The notes beneath the pieces are model-generated. The model made no database searches. It had not been told where the DNA came from and saw only the letters and a list, made by a program, of their open reading frames with translations. A stretch of DNA of 64,000 nucleotides from positions 1 through 64,000 of the IMG/VR virus record IMGVR_UViG_3300010396_000048. The stretch is one strand, 5' to 3'. Every line of letters begins with the position of its first letter. Position 1 is the first letter of the stretch. The position numbers and the translations under genes were made by a program. Shown here piece after piece: positions 30,344-39,219 of the stretch. Source of the DNA: a virus.

Positions 30344-31375
30344 CTATGAAGTAGCGAGGAACGTGGTCAAGTAAATCGGCTTGGTGCCCTCGGCTTTAAC
30401 GAAGTTCACCAACTCGCCAAGACGCGGGTCGGGAGGCGTCGTCGACGCGTTCCAATTGTTGATGTCGATCAGGAATGAGTCGTAGTCGACGTACCCGTAG
30501 TCGAGATACCACGCGCGCAGCGCCGGTAAATTGAAACCGGCCTGAATGACGAACCAGCCAACGCCAAAGCGTTTGGATATTTTGTAGAGCGCATCGAGGT
30601 CGGGGCGCGAGTGGTGATCCCACACGGAGATCGACGGCAGCGATCCGCCGCCGGCCGTCGATAGGTCGAAGGCTCCGACCGGAGCATCGAACGCTCCAAA
30701 CGGGGCATCGAACGCGAGGGCGCCGCCGGCCGACGTTTCCACGGCCGTGTAAAAGGCCAAGACCATTGCGTAGATCGAAGCGAGCGTCGTCTTTGGATTG
30801 GCGAGCGCCGCATAGATGCGGTTCTTGAACGATTGATCGCTCTCGCCGGTAAACCGCGGAACGTACTGGCCAAGGAAATCGAAAGCCCAGGTATCGACGT
30901 CGCCGCCGGCCGACGATTGGAGCCGCGCGGCTTGCAAGCGGTCTTGCGTGGAACTATCGAAGAATTGCAGCATCGCGCCCATGGCGCGCGCCATCGCCCA
31001 GGCGATACCACCGCCGGGCTGCAAATACTGATCGCCCCACCACGATACGCCCTTGGGCAGCAGACGCTGTGTAATGAGCGAAGCGTAGTTGTCAGTCGTC
31101 AGTGACGGCGCCCGGTACGGCAAGCAGTCGACAACGGTCGGATTAGTTCCGTCCCCGGTGAACTCTTGGGCCGTGGCCGGGCCCTGTCGTCCGGTAAAGA
31201 ATGCGACGTAGCTTTGGCCGTCAACGGCAAAAAGGTTGGGGCACAGACCGCCGGATTGCGTCCAATCGGTGCCGATCAGATTGGCATCTGACGGTGGCAC
31301 GCCTTCAGGGTAGAGTTTCACCTCTACGCCTGCGGCCATTGGGTTGCCGTCCTCGTCGAGAAAGAGCAACGCCAT
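30344..31375 (-). CDS. Baseplate/tail protein I-like
   Basis: 343 residues. An N-terminal beta domain is followed by R-L-L-P-K-G-V-S-W-W-G and a helical region (L-Q-A-A-R-L-Q-S-S-A-G-G-D-V-D-T-W-A-x-D-F-L-G). This region resembles the tail protein I or YmfQ family that joins baseplate J to fibres. Position directly after baseplate J supports this. Confidence 0.6.
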   Translation of the reverse strand: MALLFLDEDGNPMAAGVEVKLYPEGVPPSDANLIGTDWTQSGGLCPNLFAVDGQSYVAFFTGRQGPATAQEFTGDGTNPTVVDCLPYRAPSLTTDNYASLITQRLLPKGVSWWGDQYLQPGGGIAWAMARAMGAMLQFFDSSTQDRLQAARLQSSAGGDVDTWAFDFLGQYVPRFTGESDQSFKNRIYAALANPKTTLASIYAMVLAFYTAVETSAGGALAFDAPFGAFDAPVGAFDLSTAGGGSLPSISVWDHHSRPDLDALYKISKRFGVGWFVIQAGFNLPALRAWYLDYGYVDYDSFLIDINNWNASTTPPDPRLGELVNFVKAEGTKPIYLTTFLATS

Positions 31376-31378
31376 AAA

Positions 31379-32590
31379 CTAGCCCACCGTGAAGTTTGGA
31401 GATCCTGCGATGAACTGATTGCCGAATGGCAGCGAGAGATCGACGCTCGAACCGTTCAGTGTGAGACCCTTGACATCGAAGATGCAGGGGACGCCGTTGA
31501 TCGTCGCGCCCAAGAGTGCTGCGTAGCAACGCGCGATTGAACAAATCGTTGGCGACGTATCGGCGTTCAAGCCGATCGCGTTAACAAACGTCTGATACGC
31601 GAGATTCGCAGCGGCAATGACCGCAGTCGGTTGGTTCGCGAACTGTGGCGTCGGCACGAGCACGGCAGAGCCGGCGACGGCTTCCACCGCAGGACCGAGA
31701 ACTTGATAGTCGATGCCGGCCGACCGCACGGCTTCGATCGCAGCTTCCGTATCGACGATGAGACCGCTCGGAGCGGCTGCTCCGGTGTTGGCCAGATTGA
31801 CGATGAACGTGAAATACGCATCGTGCTCGGTGAGATCGAGGTCGACGCGATCGCCCATCGAGTAGATGATGCCGGCCTGCCCGGCGAGCACCGCGGCGAT
31901 GATGGCATTCGCCGTGCCAACGCGGCCGCTCGAGACGGTGATTGTAAAGCGGGTCTTGTAGGCCGCATCGCTCTCGGCGGATTGGGCCGAATCGAAAGCG
32001 TCGGCGTTCGTGATCGAGTTGACCGACGGCGGAAGTGGACCACCGATGCCGGTAGCCGTAAAGACGGTGCCGGCGAGCACGTTTCCGACGATGCCGGGCG
32101 TGAGGCAGACCACCGGAACGTCGACGCTCGACTGCCCCGAGGGGATGTCGTAGCCGCCAGTGTCTGGGTCGTAGCCGGCGCCGCCGGGCTGAATCTGGAA
32201 TTGGACGCCCAGGGGGGTCGAGAGAATGGCACCTGCCGGGACGGTGATCTGCTGCGAGCCGGGCGACGGCGTCGAACAGGTGACCGTACCGTCAGCGAAG
32301 GTTGCCGGAAGGCGCGGGACGCCGAATGGGGCGCAAAACGAGTCGACGTCGGGATTGGGCTGGCCGTTCGACAGCGCACGGATGCTTGCTAGGCGCTCGA
32401 TCGAGAGAACGTAGAGGATCTCGTTTTGGATCAGCGTGCCGCCGAAGGCGCCGGCTTGGAAATATCCGCCAAGTGCTGAGCCGGCGTCCGTATTGGGCGC
32501 CTTGACGCCGTTCTTACCGACCAGGGAGGCGAAGTTGGTCGCCATCAATTGGGCGAGGTCGGCCTGACTAATCGGCGTGAATCCGGACAC
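31379..32590 (-). CDS. Baseplate J-like protein
   Basis: 403 residues. A G-G-Y-F-Q-A...E-x-L-Y entry, a P-A-G-A-I-L strand and an I-T-N-A-D-A-F-D...A-E-S-D-A-A-Y-K-T-R-F segment match the E-S-D-x-x-x-R-x-R hallmark of baseplate J. GTG 32590 is chosen because GGGGGG lies 6 nt upstream; a TTG at 32632 is weaker. Forms the baseplate wedge of a contractile tail. Confidence 0.82.
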   Translation of the reverse strand: MSGFTPISQADLAQLMATNFASLVGKNGVKAPNTDAGSALGGYFQAGAFGGTLIQNEILYVLSIERLASIRALSNGQPNPDVDSFCAPFGVPRLPATFADGTVTCSTPSPGSQQITVPAGAILSTPLGVQFQIQPGGAGYDPDTGGYDIPSGQSSVDVPVVCLTPGIVGNVLAGTVFTATGIGGPLPPSVNSITNADAFDSAQSAESDAAYKTRFTITVSSGRVGTANAIIAAVLAGQAGIIYSMGDRVDLDLTEHDAYFTFIVNLANTGAAAPSGLIVDTEAAIEAVRSAGIDYQVLGPAVEAVAGSAVLVPTPQFANQPTAVIAAANLAYQTFVNAIGLNADTSPTICSIARCYAALLGATINGVPCIFDVKGLTLNGSSVDLSLPFGNQFIAGSPNFTVG

Positions 32591-32644
32591 GAAGGACCCC
32601 CCTGCGAAATAGGTAGCCGAACCCGCTCCCAATGGGGCGGGAAG

Positions 32645-32661
32645 TGTGGTAGGATGCCTGC
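32645..32661 (+). promoter_or_regulatory. Extended -10 promoter for a leaderless moron
   Basis: TGGTAGGAT ends at 32655, 6 nt before the GTG at 32662. The sequence around it (GTGGTAGGATGCCTGCGTG) closely matches that before the 34-residue peptide at 20968 (GTGGTAGTATCCGCGCATG). No clear -35 is seen. Confidence 0.5.
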
Positions 32662-33024
32662 GTGCTACGGATGCGCGTCGCTCGGGTAAGCCGCTGGGCC
32701 CAGCCCTTCGTCGACGCCGAGGACGACGAACCGATCAATGTCACGCCCGGACGCCATCAACCGCGTCGACCGCGTTCGGATAGCGCGCTCCGCGACCGAA
32801 TCGACGCTTTCCACGACGAGCAAGCCGCTAAAGCCCAACGGCTATCGCGCTGCTCGCTTCAGGGGTGGGCGTTGTCTGCGCTGTTTTTCGCGTTCACGTA
32901 CTCAACGCTGCCGGGACCGCACGTTTTGGGATACTTCCTCGGATCGCTGAGCGGTGGGCTCGCGCTCTATGCGTGGTTCCAAGGCAAGCTCGCGCGCGAG
33001 TTCAGCCGCATGGAAGTCGACTAG
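32662..33024 (+). CDS. Plus-strand membrane protein, moron candidate
   Basis: 120 residues. A basic, Arg/Asp-rich N-terminal half is followed by two membrane helices at about 68-85 and 88-108, then a charged tail. It is the only plus-strand gene inside the 39-kb leftward late region and has its own promoter-like element. This suggests expression in the lysogen. It overlaps the end of the gp25-like gene by 4 nt. Function unknown; superinfection exclusion is one possibility. Confidence 0.55.
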   Translation: MLRMRVARVSRWAQPFVDAEDDEPINVTPGRHQPRRPRSDSALRDRIDAFHDEQAAKAQRLSRCSLQGWALSALFFAFTYSTLPGPHVLGYFLGSLSGGLALYAWFQGKLAREFSRMEVD

Positions 33025-33443
33025 CTCGGAAGCGAGAACTGCACCGTCTGGCCCTGCACCGTCTTTGCCGTGATTTGCACGCTCACGGTCGATGTATTGA
33101 CCAGCGTCACGACGACCTGGGGCGCAGGATTCTGCACGATCGTCGGGTCCATTGAAAGACCCTTGAGAATGCGCGCCTGAAGATCGGCGATGAACGCCTG
33201 CGTTACCGGCTGGTCGACGAGCGCGGGTTCGCTCGCACCATAGTCGGGATGAAAGAGATCACCCGGCGTCGAGATTGGGTTACCGGCCGGATCGACAATG
33301 CGCGCGTTGGTCGTCAGTAGACGGCAAATGCGCTGAATCGTCGCGGGAGCACTGTCGGCATCGTCCACCGCAAGCAGCAGGTCGCCGTTGTCGGTTTGAA
33401 TGAAGTCGCCGCCCGGAGCGAGCCAGATTTCCGTTGCGCTCAC
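33021..33443 (-). CDS. Baseplate wedge protein, gp25/W-like
   Basis: 140 residues. D-F-I-Q-T-D-N-G-D-L-L-L, then a helix and L-T-T-N-A-R-I, H-P-D-Y-G-A, resemble the T4 gp25 / P2 W family (also DUF2634) beside baseplate J. Position in the module supports it. Confidence 0.7.
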   Translation of the reverse strand: MSATEIWLAPGGDFIQTDNGDLLLAVDDADSAPATIQRICRLLTTNARIVDPAGNPISTPGDLFHPDYGASEPALVDQPVTQAFIADLQARILKGLSMDPTIVQNPAPQVVVTLVNTSTVSVQITAKTVQGQTVQFSLPS

Positions 33444-33452
33444 AGCGACTCC

Positions 33453-34355
33453 TTACGATCCGGTAGCAATGCGAACGATCGAAGAACCTTCAGGCGTCTC
33501 TAACGAGGCGACCGATGAGGTGATGTCCTCGAAAGACAGGGACGGCAGTCCGGCTTGAATGCCTGCAAGCCATTCCGTCGCGTTGGTCATGCTGGCTGCA
33601 ATCGCCGCCTTGGCCATCTGTTGCGCGACGTTACCGACCATCGTTCGGATGTTCGTGGCGAATGTTTCGAGGATGTCCTTATTGATGGCCGCGGTGCTAC
33701 TATCGAGCGAACCGGCGAGCCCGCCAAGATTTAGAAGCGGAGCCGAACGGCTTAAGTTCGGAACGATTGAGATTGCGTTTCGGACGTCGTCGAAAATCTG
33801 CGTCTGGCCACCAGCGGTGACCGTTTCCACGACCTGCGCGGTGTCGTCGATCGTGTGGCGCGCACCGGAAGCCGTTTGCGATTGGGTGAGCGCACCGGTT
33901 CCACCGACGAGCGTACCGCCAAGACCGTCGCCGGCTGTGGCCGCGTCGTTTTGCAGGCGCACGGCAGCGTCCCATTGCGGCGATTCCGGCAATGTACCGA
34001 CTTTGCGATGCTGAATCCACCGCTCGCCGGCCGGAACGGGTGAGGTATCATCCGGCCCGTGATAGAGCCAGCAGTTCCAGCCGCCTTCGGTCTCCCAAAT
34101 CAGCGCGCGTTCACCGCCCACCGGGGCGTATTGGTCCCCGATCGCGGGAGAGATCATACGGCATACGGGCATTAACGGTTGGTTGCCATCCGCGAAGAAC
34201 GCGTTCTCAAATCCGAGCGTACTGCCAATAAAGACCTGGCAAACACCCTCACTGGCAATCCACGAACCCGGTAGCACCCAGCCTTCGACGGCGTCGTCGG
34301 GCGGCCGGAACGCGGCGACTGCGGACTGCAGCGCAATATCATCCAGGCGCCCCAT
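33453..34355 (-). CDS. Baseplate protein, possibly spike/hub-associated
   Basis: 300 residues. The N-terminal half is beta-rich with W-E-T-E-G-G-W-N-C-W-L-Y-H. Then comes a G-x-R-H-T-I-D-D-T segment like those in spike proteins, and finally a long helical C-terminus. Lies between the hub and the wedge gene, where gpV/gp45-like spike proteins usually occur. Not certain. Confidence 0.5.
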   Translation of the reverse strand: MGRLDDIALQSAVAAFRPPDDAVEGWVLPGSWIASEGVCQVFIGSTLGFENAFFADGNQPLMPVCRMISPAIGDQYAPVGGERALIWETEGGWNCWLYHGPDDTSPVPAGERWIQHRKVGTLPESPQWDAAVRLQNDAATAGDGLGGTLVGGTGALTQSQTASGARHTIDDTAQVVETVTAGGQTQIFDDVRNAISIVPNLSRSAPLLNLGGLAGSLDSSTAAINKDILETFATNIRTMVGNVAQQMAKAAIAASMTNATEWLAGIQAGLPSLSFEDITSSVASLETPEGSSIVRIATGS

Positions 34356-34356
34356 G

Positions 34357-35745
34357 TCAGACCGCTCCCTGCGGCAATTCGTGATTCACCGCGTCGATCT
34401 CCCAAAAGAAGCCAGTCTTTGTATCGAACGTCTCGACGATCTCGCGGGGCCAGAAATACGAAAAAGGCTCGTTGAACAGCGCCCACGGATGCCCGCTCAG
34501 CACGATCTTCGCCGTGACATCCATCACCTTGAGGTCTGCTGGCGTTACTGGTGCACGTAGCTTAATGGCGTATTCGTGCATCGAGATTTGGCGCCAAATC
34601 TGCTGCGCGATTACTTCGCACTGAGCAAGCGTCTTGTTTTTGACGAAGAAAATATGCTTTTGGATGCCCGATTCCGACTCGGAACCCGTGCCACCATTCG
34701 CTCCGCCGCCGCTGCTCGTGCTCTCGCTCGTCGTCACGGTTCCGTTCGACGAAATCGTGGTGATAATACTGGAGGTCGTTCCAAAGATCGGGGTCGAGCT
34801 GGTCTGCCGCGTGTACGATGACGTCTTGATGCCGCCATTGAGGTCTGTTTGCACGCGCGTCACGCTGCCGGTACGCGTCCTGGGCGTGTACGAGTGGACT
34901 TCGACCCGAACGTTCTTTGAGAACTGCGGGGAATGGGTCGACGCGAGGCCCTTACAGTTCGAGCCCCATTGATAGTAGACTTTCGCGCGTTGCCCATTGG
35001 GATTGCCGACGAGCGATGCGGCCTCGTAGTGGATCGTTCCGGTACGATCGACCCAGATGTCGACGTCGTCCATAAGCGCGCACTGCAGCATCAAATCCCA
35101 GATATACCAGCCCTTCACGCCGGTGATGAACTCGCTGCCGAGAACGTCGATCATGAGAAACGGCGGGTTGGCGAGCTTGGGCGGAGCGAGCTTCAACCCG
35201 AAACGCGCGGCCTGCTGCTGAATGAACGCAATTGTGGTAACGGAATCTTCGCGCGGGAATGGGGTAACGATCTTCGTCGATGTCAACGGAAACGCTAGCG
35301 ATCGACAACTGAAGGTCGTCTGGTTTTCCTCGAGCACGCCCGAGTACATGTCCACGCAGCCGCGAAAACGCAGGTACAGCCCGTCGAGGCTCTTTTGCGA
35401 GACGCCAGCGAGGTTGGTCGGGAAACCGGCCCAAATCTCGGCGACCACGGGCTGACCAGCGTTACCGGCTTCGTCAGAACGCTGAATACTGACGGTCCAA
35501 TCGGGATAGAGGCTCGAGAGCCCACCGCCGGAGATGCCAGCAAAGTTCGCCTTACCATCGATCGGGAGCGTGATCGTCGCTTCGTCCGTCGCGCCGTGCG
35601 CGTTTTGGGTGTACGTGTAGGACTTTGGGAAGTAAATGTTGCCGTCGATCTTGACCAGGCACCGCGGAGCCTGCCGGAGATATACCGGCTTCCAGACGAC
35701 TTTATTTAGAGGTGCCTGATAGCCCGGCGATGGCGAGGTATTCAT
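34357..35745 (-). CDS. Baseplate hub protein (late control D / gp44-like)
   Basis: 462 residues. F-P-K-S-Y-T-Y-T-Q, E-A-T-I-T-L-P, S-L-Y-P-D-W-T-V-S-I-Q-R and a later F-x-W-E-I-D-A segment are consistent with the hub fold of gpD/gp44/gp27. A Ser/Thr/Gly-rich insertion lies about 300-345. Position after the gpU/LysM-like gene fits. Confidence 0.6.
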   Translation of the reverse strand: MNTSPSPGYQAPLNKVVWKPVYLRQAPRCLVKIDGNIYFPKSYTYTQNAHGATDEATITLPIDGKANFAGISGGGLSSLYPDWTVSIQRSDEAGNAGQPVVAEIWAGFPTNLAGVSQKSLDGLYLRFRGCVDMYSGVLEENQTTFSCRSLAFPLTSTKIVTPFPREDSVTTIAFIQQQAARFGLKLAPPKLANPPFLMIDVLGSEFITGVKGWYIWDLMLQCALMDDVDIWVDRTGTIHYEAASLVGNPNGQRAKVYYQWGSNCKGLASTHSPQFSKNVRVEVHSYTPRTRTGSVTRVQTDLNGGIKTSSYTRQTSSTPIFGTTSSIITTISSNGTVTTSESTSSGGGANGGTGSESESGIQKHIFFVKNKTLAQCEVIAQQIWRQISMHEYAIKLRAPVTPADLKVMDVTAKIVLSGHPWALFNEPFSYFWPREIVETFDTKTGFFWEIDAVNHELPQGAV

Positions 35746-36708
35746 CTACGGTCCCTGTTGCGGCGGTGGAATCGCGACGCTCGTTTGCAACCCAGTCGGG
35801 AGAATCGGATACACCAGGCTGTTGGCAGCGGCGATCGCAAAGCATTGCGTGATGTCGCCGTACTCAAGCGCAGCCACTTCAAAGAGGTCTCCGCCGTCGA
35901 ATGGTACAGTCTTTTGTACCATCCCGGCCTGGACGTTCGAATAGATGCCCTGCAACGAGGACAGCAATCCAACCGTGTTGGGATACTGCGAATCGGTTGG
36001 GGCAATCGAGCCCTGATACGTCTGCACCGCATTCATCGCGAGTTGCGCCGCGGTAAGGATCTCCGCACCGTATTGTACGATGTTCTGCGACAGCGGCGAA
36101 GCGTCCGAAAGCAGTTCCCACAGGTCTATGAGGTATTGGGCATAGACTTGGTTACCGGTTTGGTCCGGCACGGTACTCGCGAACTGCTCGGCCTGCTGAA
36201 CGCCGTTCTGCTGAACGATCGCCTGCGACTGCAGTTGCGTCACGGCCTGGTCGATCGATTGACCTTGCGACACCGTTAAGGCGCCGTTGAGGTCTTGGAT
36301 GACGACGAGCGTAATCGTGTACTCGTTGCGGCCGCCCATGTAGCCTGGATCGAAGGACTTGATCTGAACGCTGTAGCGCTCGTTCCACCACGTTAGCGGA
36401 ATCTCGGCACTATTGACCTGGTAGAGCCGAATCTGTTGAACGCGCGGCCAGATGTTCGGTCCGTACAAACGGCCGTTCCAGGTGACCTCGTGCGCGGAGT
36501 TCCCGAAGTCATCGATGACGCGGCCACCGCCCGGCATATCGTCAACGACGAGCATTTGCTCACTCGAGCCGATGTTCCACTTGTCGGGCAATTCTTCGGT
36601 GGAAAACAGGATGCCGCCGAGGTTGACGGGGTACTTCCCCGGCCGGATCACCATCTGCGGTGATTGCGGCGCATCCTGTGGGGGCGATGGCAACTGTACG
36701 ACGGACAC
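35746..36708 (-). CDS. Tail/baseplate adaptor with C-terminal LysM-like segment
   Basis: 320 residues. The N-terminus (P-V-N-L-G-G-I-L-F, then W-N-I-G-S-S-E-Q, H-E-V-T-W-N-G-R-L-Y-G) resembles the gp43/DNA-circularisation family of Mu-like phages. The C-terminus G-G-D-L-F-E-V-A-A-L-E-Y-G-D...I-A-A-A-N is LysM-like. Directly follows the tape measure. Confidence 0.6.
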   Translation of the reverse strand: MSVVQLPSPPQDAPQSPQMVIRPGKYPVNLGGILFSTEELPDKWNIGSSEQMLVVDDMPGGGRVIDDFGNSAHEVTWNGRLYGPNIWPRVQQIRLYQVNSAEIPLTWWNERYSVQIKSFDPGYMGGRNEYTITLVVIQDLNGALTVSQGQSIDQAVTQLQSQAIVQQNGVQQAEQFASTVPDQTGNQVYAQYLIDLWELLSDASPLSQNIVQYGAEILTAAQLAMNAVQTYQGSIAPTDSQYPNTVGLLSSLQGIYSNVQAGMVQKTVPFDGGDLFEVAALEYGDITQCFAIAAANSLVYPILPTGLQTSVAIPPPQQGP

Positions 36709-36716
36709 GATGCCCC

Positions 36717-38678
36717 CTAGCGCGGTTTAGTGGTCAGTGGCCGCGGCAATCCTTTGGACGTCCGGGTGCCGCCGGAGTTGTAGAGCGGCGAGCGTGGGTC
36801 GGAAAGCTCGTTGACAAACTCGCGCGCATTCGTGACATGCGGAAGGTGGACGTTCTGAATCGTAATGTGCGTCGCACGATCGAAGGCGTGGACCGCCTTG
36901 GGGGAGGCCCCGAGAGCATGCCCCGTACGCATGAGGTTTTGGTACGCCATCCACGCTTTTGAACCGTAGGGGGCATTCGGATCCGGAACGACCGGAGCGT
37001 TCCCCTCGGCGGACGCATTATTGAAAGCGGTGAGGATGTCGGATGGAAGATTCGCGAGCGATGCGAGCTTCGCAATGATACCACCGAGCAATCGAAGCGC
37101 CGGAGACGCCTCCGTCGCCGCGCGCCCTACGTCGCGGATGGTACCGAGCATTTCCTGCCCGACGCCGCGAAGAAAGATGTTGTCGATGGTCTTGCCGGTG
37201 CTCACGGCAAACTTTCCAATGTCTAGCAAGCCGCCGCCGATGAACTTCAACGCCGGAACGATGATTTTAGCGCCGGCACCGATCGCCGCGATGCCCGTAC
37301 CGATTTCGATACCGCGGAAGATTCCGCTTGCGGTTGCCGGGTGCCGCTCGAGGTTCATCGTCGCGTGATAGAGCGCGTTGCCAAACCGTTGGAGGACCGG
37401 TGTGAGGTTCTTGATCTCCGGGCCGGCGAGTGCTGCACCCAAGCTGCCAATACCGCGGGAATCGCGCTGTAGCGCGCCCCAGAAGGTATTCAGGCGCATC
37501 GCCTGGTCCTGAGCGATCGATGGAATCTTCTCCATCCGCTTCAGAACGTTCATCATCTGCTGGTTGCCACCACCGGCGGCGACGAGCCCAACCAGCGAAC
37601 CCTGAATACCAAGCGCCGAGAAGGCGTTGCGGAGGAAGATTTCCTCGGCGTGGGACCTCGCCGTGCCGGTGAGGCCCTGCGTTTGCGACTCGGCGTACTT
37701 CTGCACTTGGCGCAGCGCGCCGATGACGTCGAAATAGGTCTGATTCTGGGCGTTCGTCCGAACGAACGGCGTATTGCCGTGCTCGTCGATCAGGCCCATC
37801 TTCAGCAAGGCTTCGCGCCGGCCGCTCTGGGCGTGGCTCGTCATCGCGAGGCCCTGAATGATCTGCCGCTCGAATGCCGCGACGCCCGTACCACCACGAC
37901 CGCGGCCAAGGCCCGTCTGCTGCAGCAGGATGCCCAAGAGCACCGACTGACGCATGGCGTCCACGTTGCCGGCCGAGAGGGCCAGCAGTGGGGTGAAATA
38001 CTTCGATTGCGTGAGGAACTGCGACATGCCGCCCGGCATGAAGTACGTCGCCTTGTGCAGCATCTCGGCAAATGTGCCGATCTGCTGAGGCGTATACGCC
38101 CGGTATTGGTGGGCAAGCTCGATCAGCTGCGTGGCCGCCTCGAGCGCCGTGTACTCGTGCTGAGTCCCGGCGGACTTCATCTGCACGATCTCGCCGAACT
38201 TCGTGACGGTCGAGAGGAACCGCGGCGTCAGCGATGACGCCGGCAGGCCGGAAGTCGAAGCGATCGCACCGTAGATGGCAGCAATGTCGGGGGCGCTTTG
38301 CGCCGTCGCGAATGCGGTCTGATAGACCGAATCGCGGAAGGCGTCCATCGTCTTGCGCGAGGAGTGCGTAGCGATCTGCAGGTTCAACATGGCGCGTTCC
38401 ATGTTGGCGGCCTGCGTGACCGAGTAGGCCAGCACGCCGGCACCGGCGAGCGCGACGCCACCGGATACCGCAGAGAAGGCGGCGAGACGCGCCTTTTCGA
38501 CGCCTGTAATACGATTCTGGAGCCGGAGGTAGGCGGCTTCCTGAGCGGTGATTTGGCCGCGAAGTTCTGCTTCTCGGATCGCTGTCGCCTTGGTCGCAAC
38601 GCCGAGGCGCTCCATGTACGAGATGCCGTTGCCGCCGAACCGAATCGCAGCTTCGACCACCCAGCCGCCTATAGCCAC
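36717..38678 (-). CDS. Tape measure protein
   Basis: 653 residues. A long helical N-terminal part is followed by the Gly/Ala-rich hydrophobic stretch V-S-G-G-V-A-L-A-G-A-G-V-L-A near 70-85, and the family pattern of repeated helices with L-x-x-A-x-x-S-G. It lies downstream of the frameshifted chaperone and upstream of the baseplate genes. Its length suggests a tail of roughly 100 nm, using about 0.15 nm per residue. Confidence 0.82.
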   Translation of the reverse strand: MAIGGWVVEAAIRFGGNGISYMERLGVATKATAIREAELRGQITAQEAAYLRLQNRITGVEKARLAAFSAVSGGVALAGAGVLAYSVTQAANMERAMLNLQIATHSSRKTMDAFRDSVYQTAFATAQSAPDIAAIYGAIASTSGLPASSLTPRFLSTVTKFGEIVQMKSAGTQHEYTALEAATQLIELAHQYRAYTPQQIGTFAEMLHKATYFMPGGMSQFLTQSKYFTPLLALSAGNVDAMRQSVLLGILLQQTGLGRGRGGTGVAAFERQIIQGLAMTSHAQSGRREALLKMGLIDEHGNTPFVRTNAQNQTYFDVIGALRQVQKYAESQTQGLTGTARSHAEEIFLRNAFSALGIQGSLVGLVAAGGGNQQMMNVLKRMEKIPSIAQDQAMRLNTFWGALQRDSRGIGSLGAALAGPEIKNLTPVLQRFGNALYHATMNLERHPATASGIFRGIEIGTGIAAIGAGAKIIVPALKFIGGGLLDIGKFAVSTGKTIDNIFLRGVGQEMLGTIRDVGRAATEASPALRLLGGIIAKLASLANLPSDILTAFNNASAEGNAPVVPDPNAPYGSKAWMAYQNLMRTGHALGASPKAVHAFDRATHITIQNVHLPHVTNAREFVNELSDPRSPLYNSGGTRTSKGLPRPLTTKPR

Positions 38679-38681
38679 GGG

Positions 38682-39215
38682 CTACTCCTTCTGGATGGCC
38701 TCCGTGAGATAGGAGGCCGTGCCCGATTCGATCGCGCTCGACAACGTCGGAAGCGAGGTCGCGAAGCCCAGCTGAATGCCGAGGGCACCTTCGATGAGTT
38801 TGACGACGCCCGCAGCCGAACGCTCGAGCGCATACTTGTAGACCGCGCGCGCGACAACAAACTTTTGCGCGCGAACGTTCCAGTAGCCGAATTCGTGATA
38901 ACCCGCAATCGGCTCGGACGTTCCGGCTGCGGCTACGTCTGGACCGACGCGCATTTCGGTCGAGTCGCGCAGTAGCGCGCCGTCCCGCAACAGCGGATCA
39001 TCCGGCGAGTAGCCCTTTGCCACACGATCGGCTTGCGTGGCTTCCGCGAGTTCCGGCAACAGATGGTCGCCGTAGCCCTTGCGGACTTCTTGAGCAAGAA
39101 TACGAGCAGACTCGCCGACAACGAGCTGGCCCGTGGGGATCATGACGGCCGGCCGCGCCTCGAGAAACTCTGCAAATTGCATGAGCCCCTCGAAAACCTT
39201 CAACGCGCCGCTCAC
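38682..39215 (-). CDS. Hypothetical tail protein between chaperone and tape measure
   Basis: 177 residues, starting 4 nt after the frameshift product ends. Contains S-G-A-L-K-V-F-E, E-F-G-Y-W-N-V-R-A-Q-K-F segments reminiscent of gp10-like (HK97 family) proteins. That family is normally found nearer the neck. Call is tentative. Confidence 0.45.
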   Translation of the reverse strand: MSGALKVFEGLMQFAEFLEARPAVMIPTGQLVVGESARILAQEVRKGYGDHLLPELAEATQADRVAKGYSPDDPLLRDGALLRDSTEMRVGPDVAAAGTSEPIAGYHEFGYWNVRAQKFVVARAVYKYALERSAAGVVKLIEGALGIQLGFATSLPTLSSAIESGTASYLTEAIQKE

Positions 39216-39219
39216 GACT

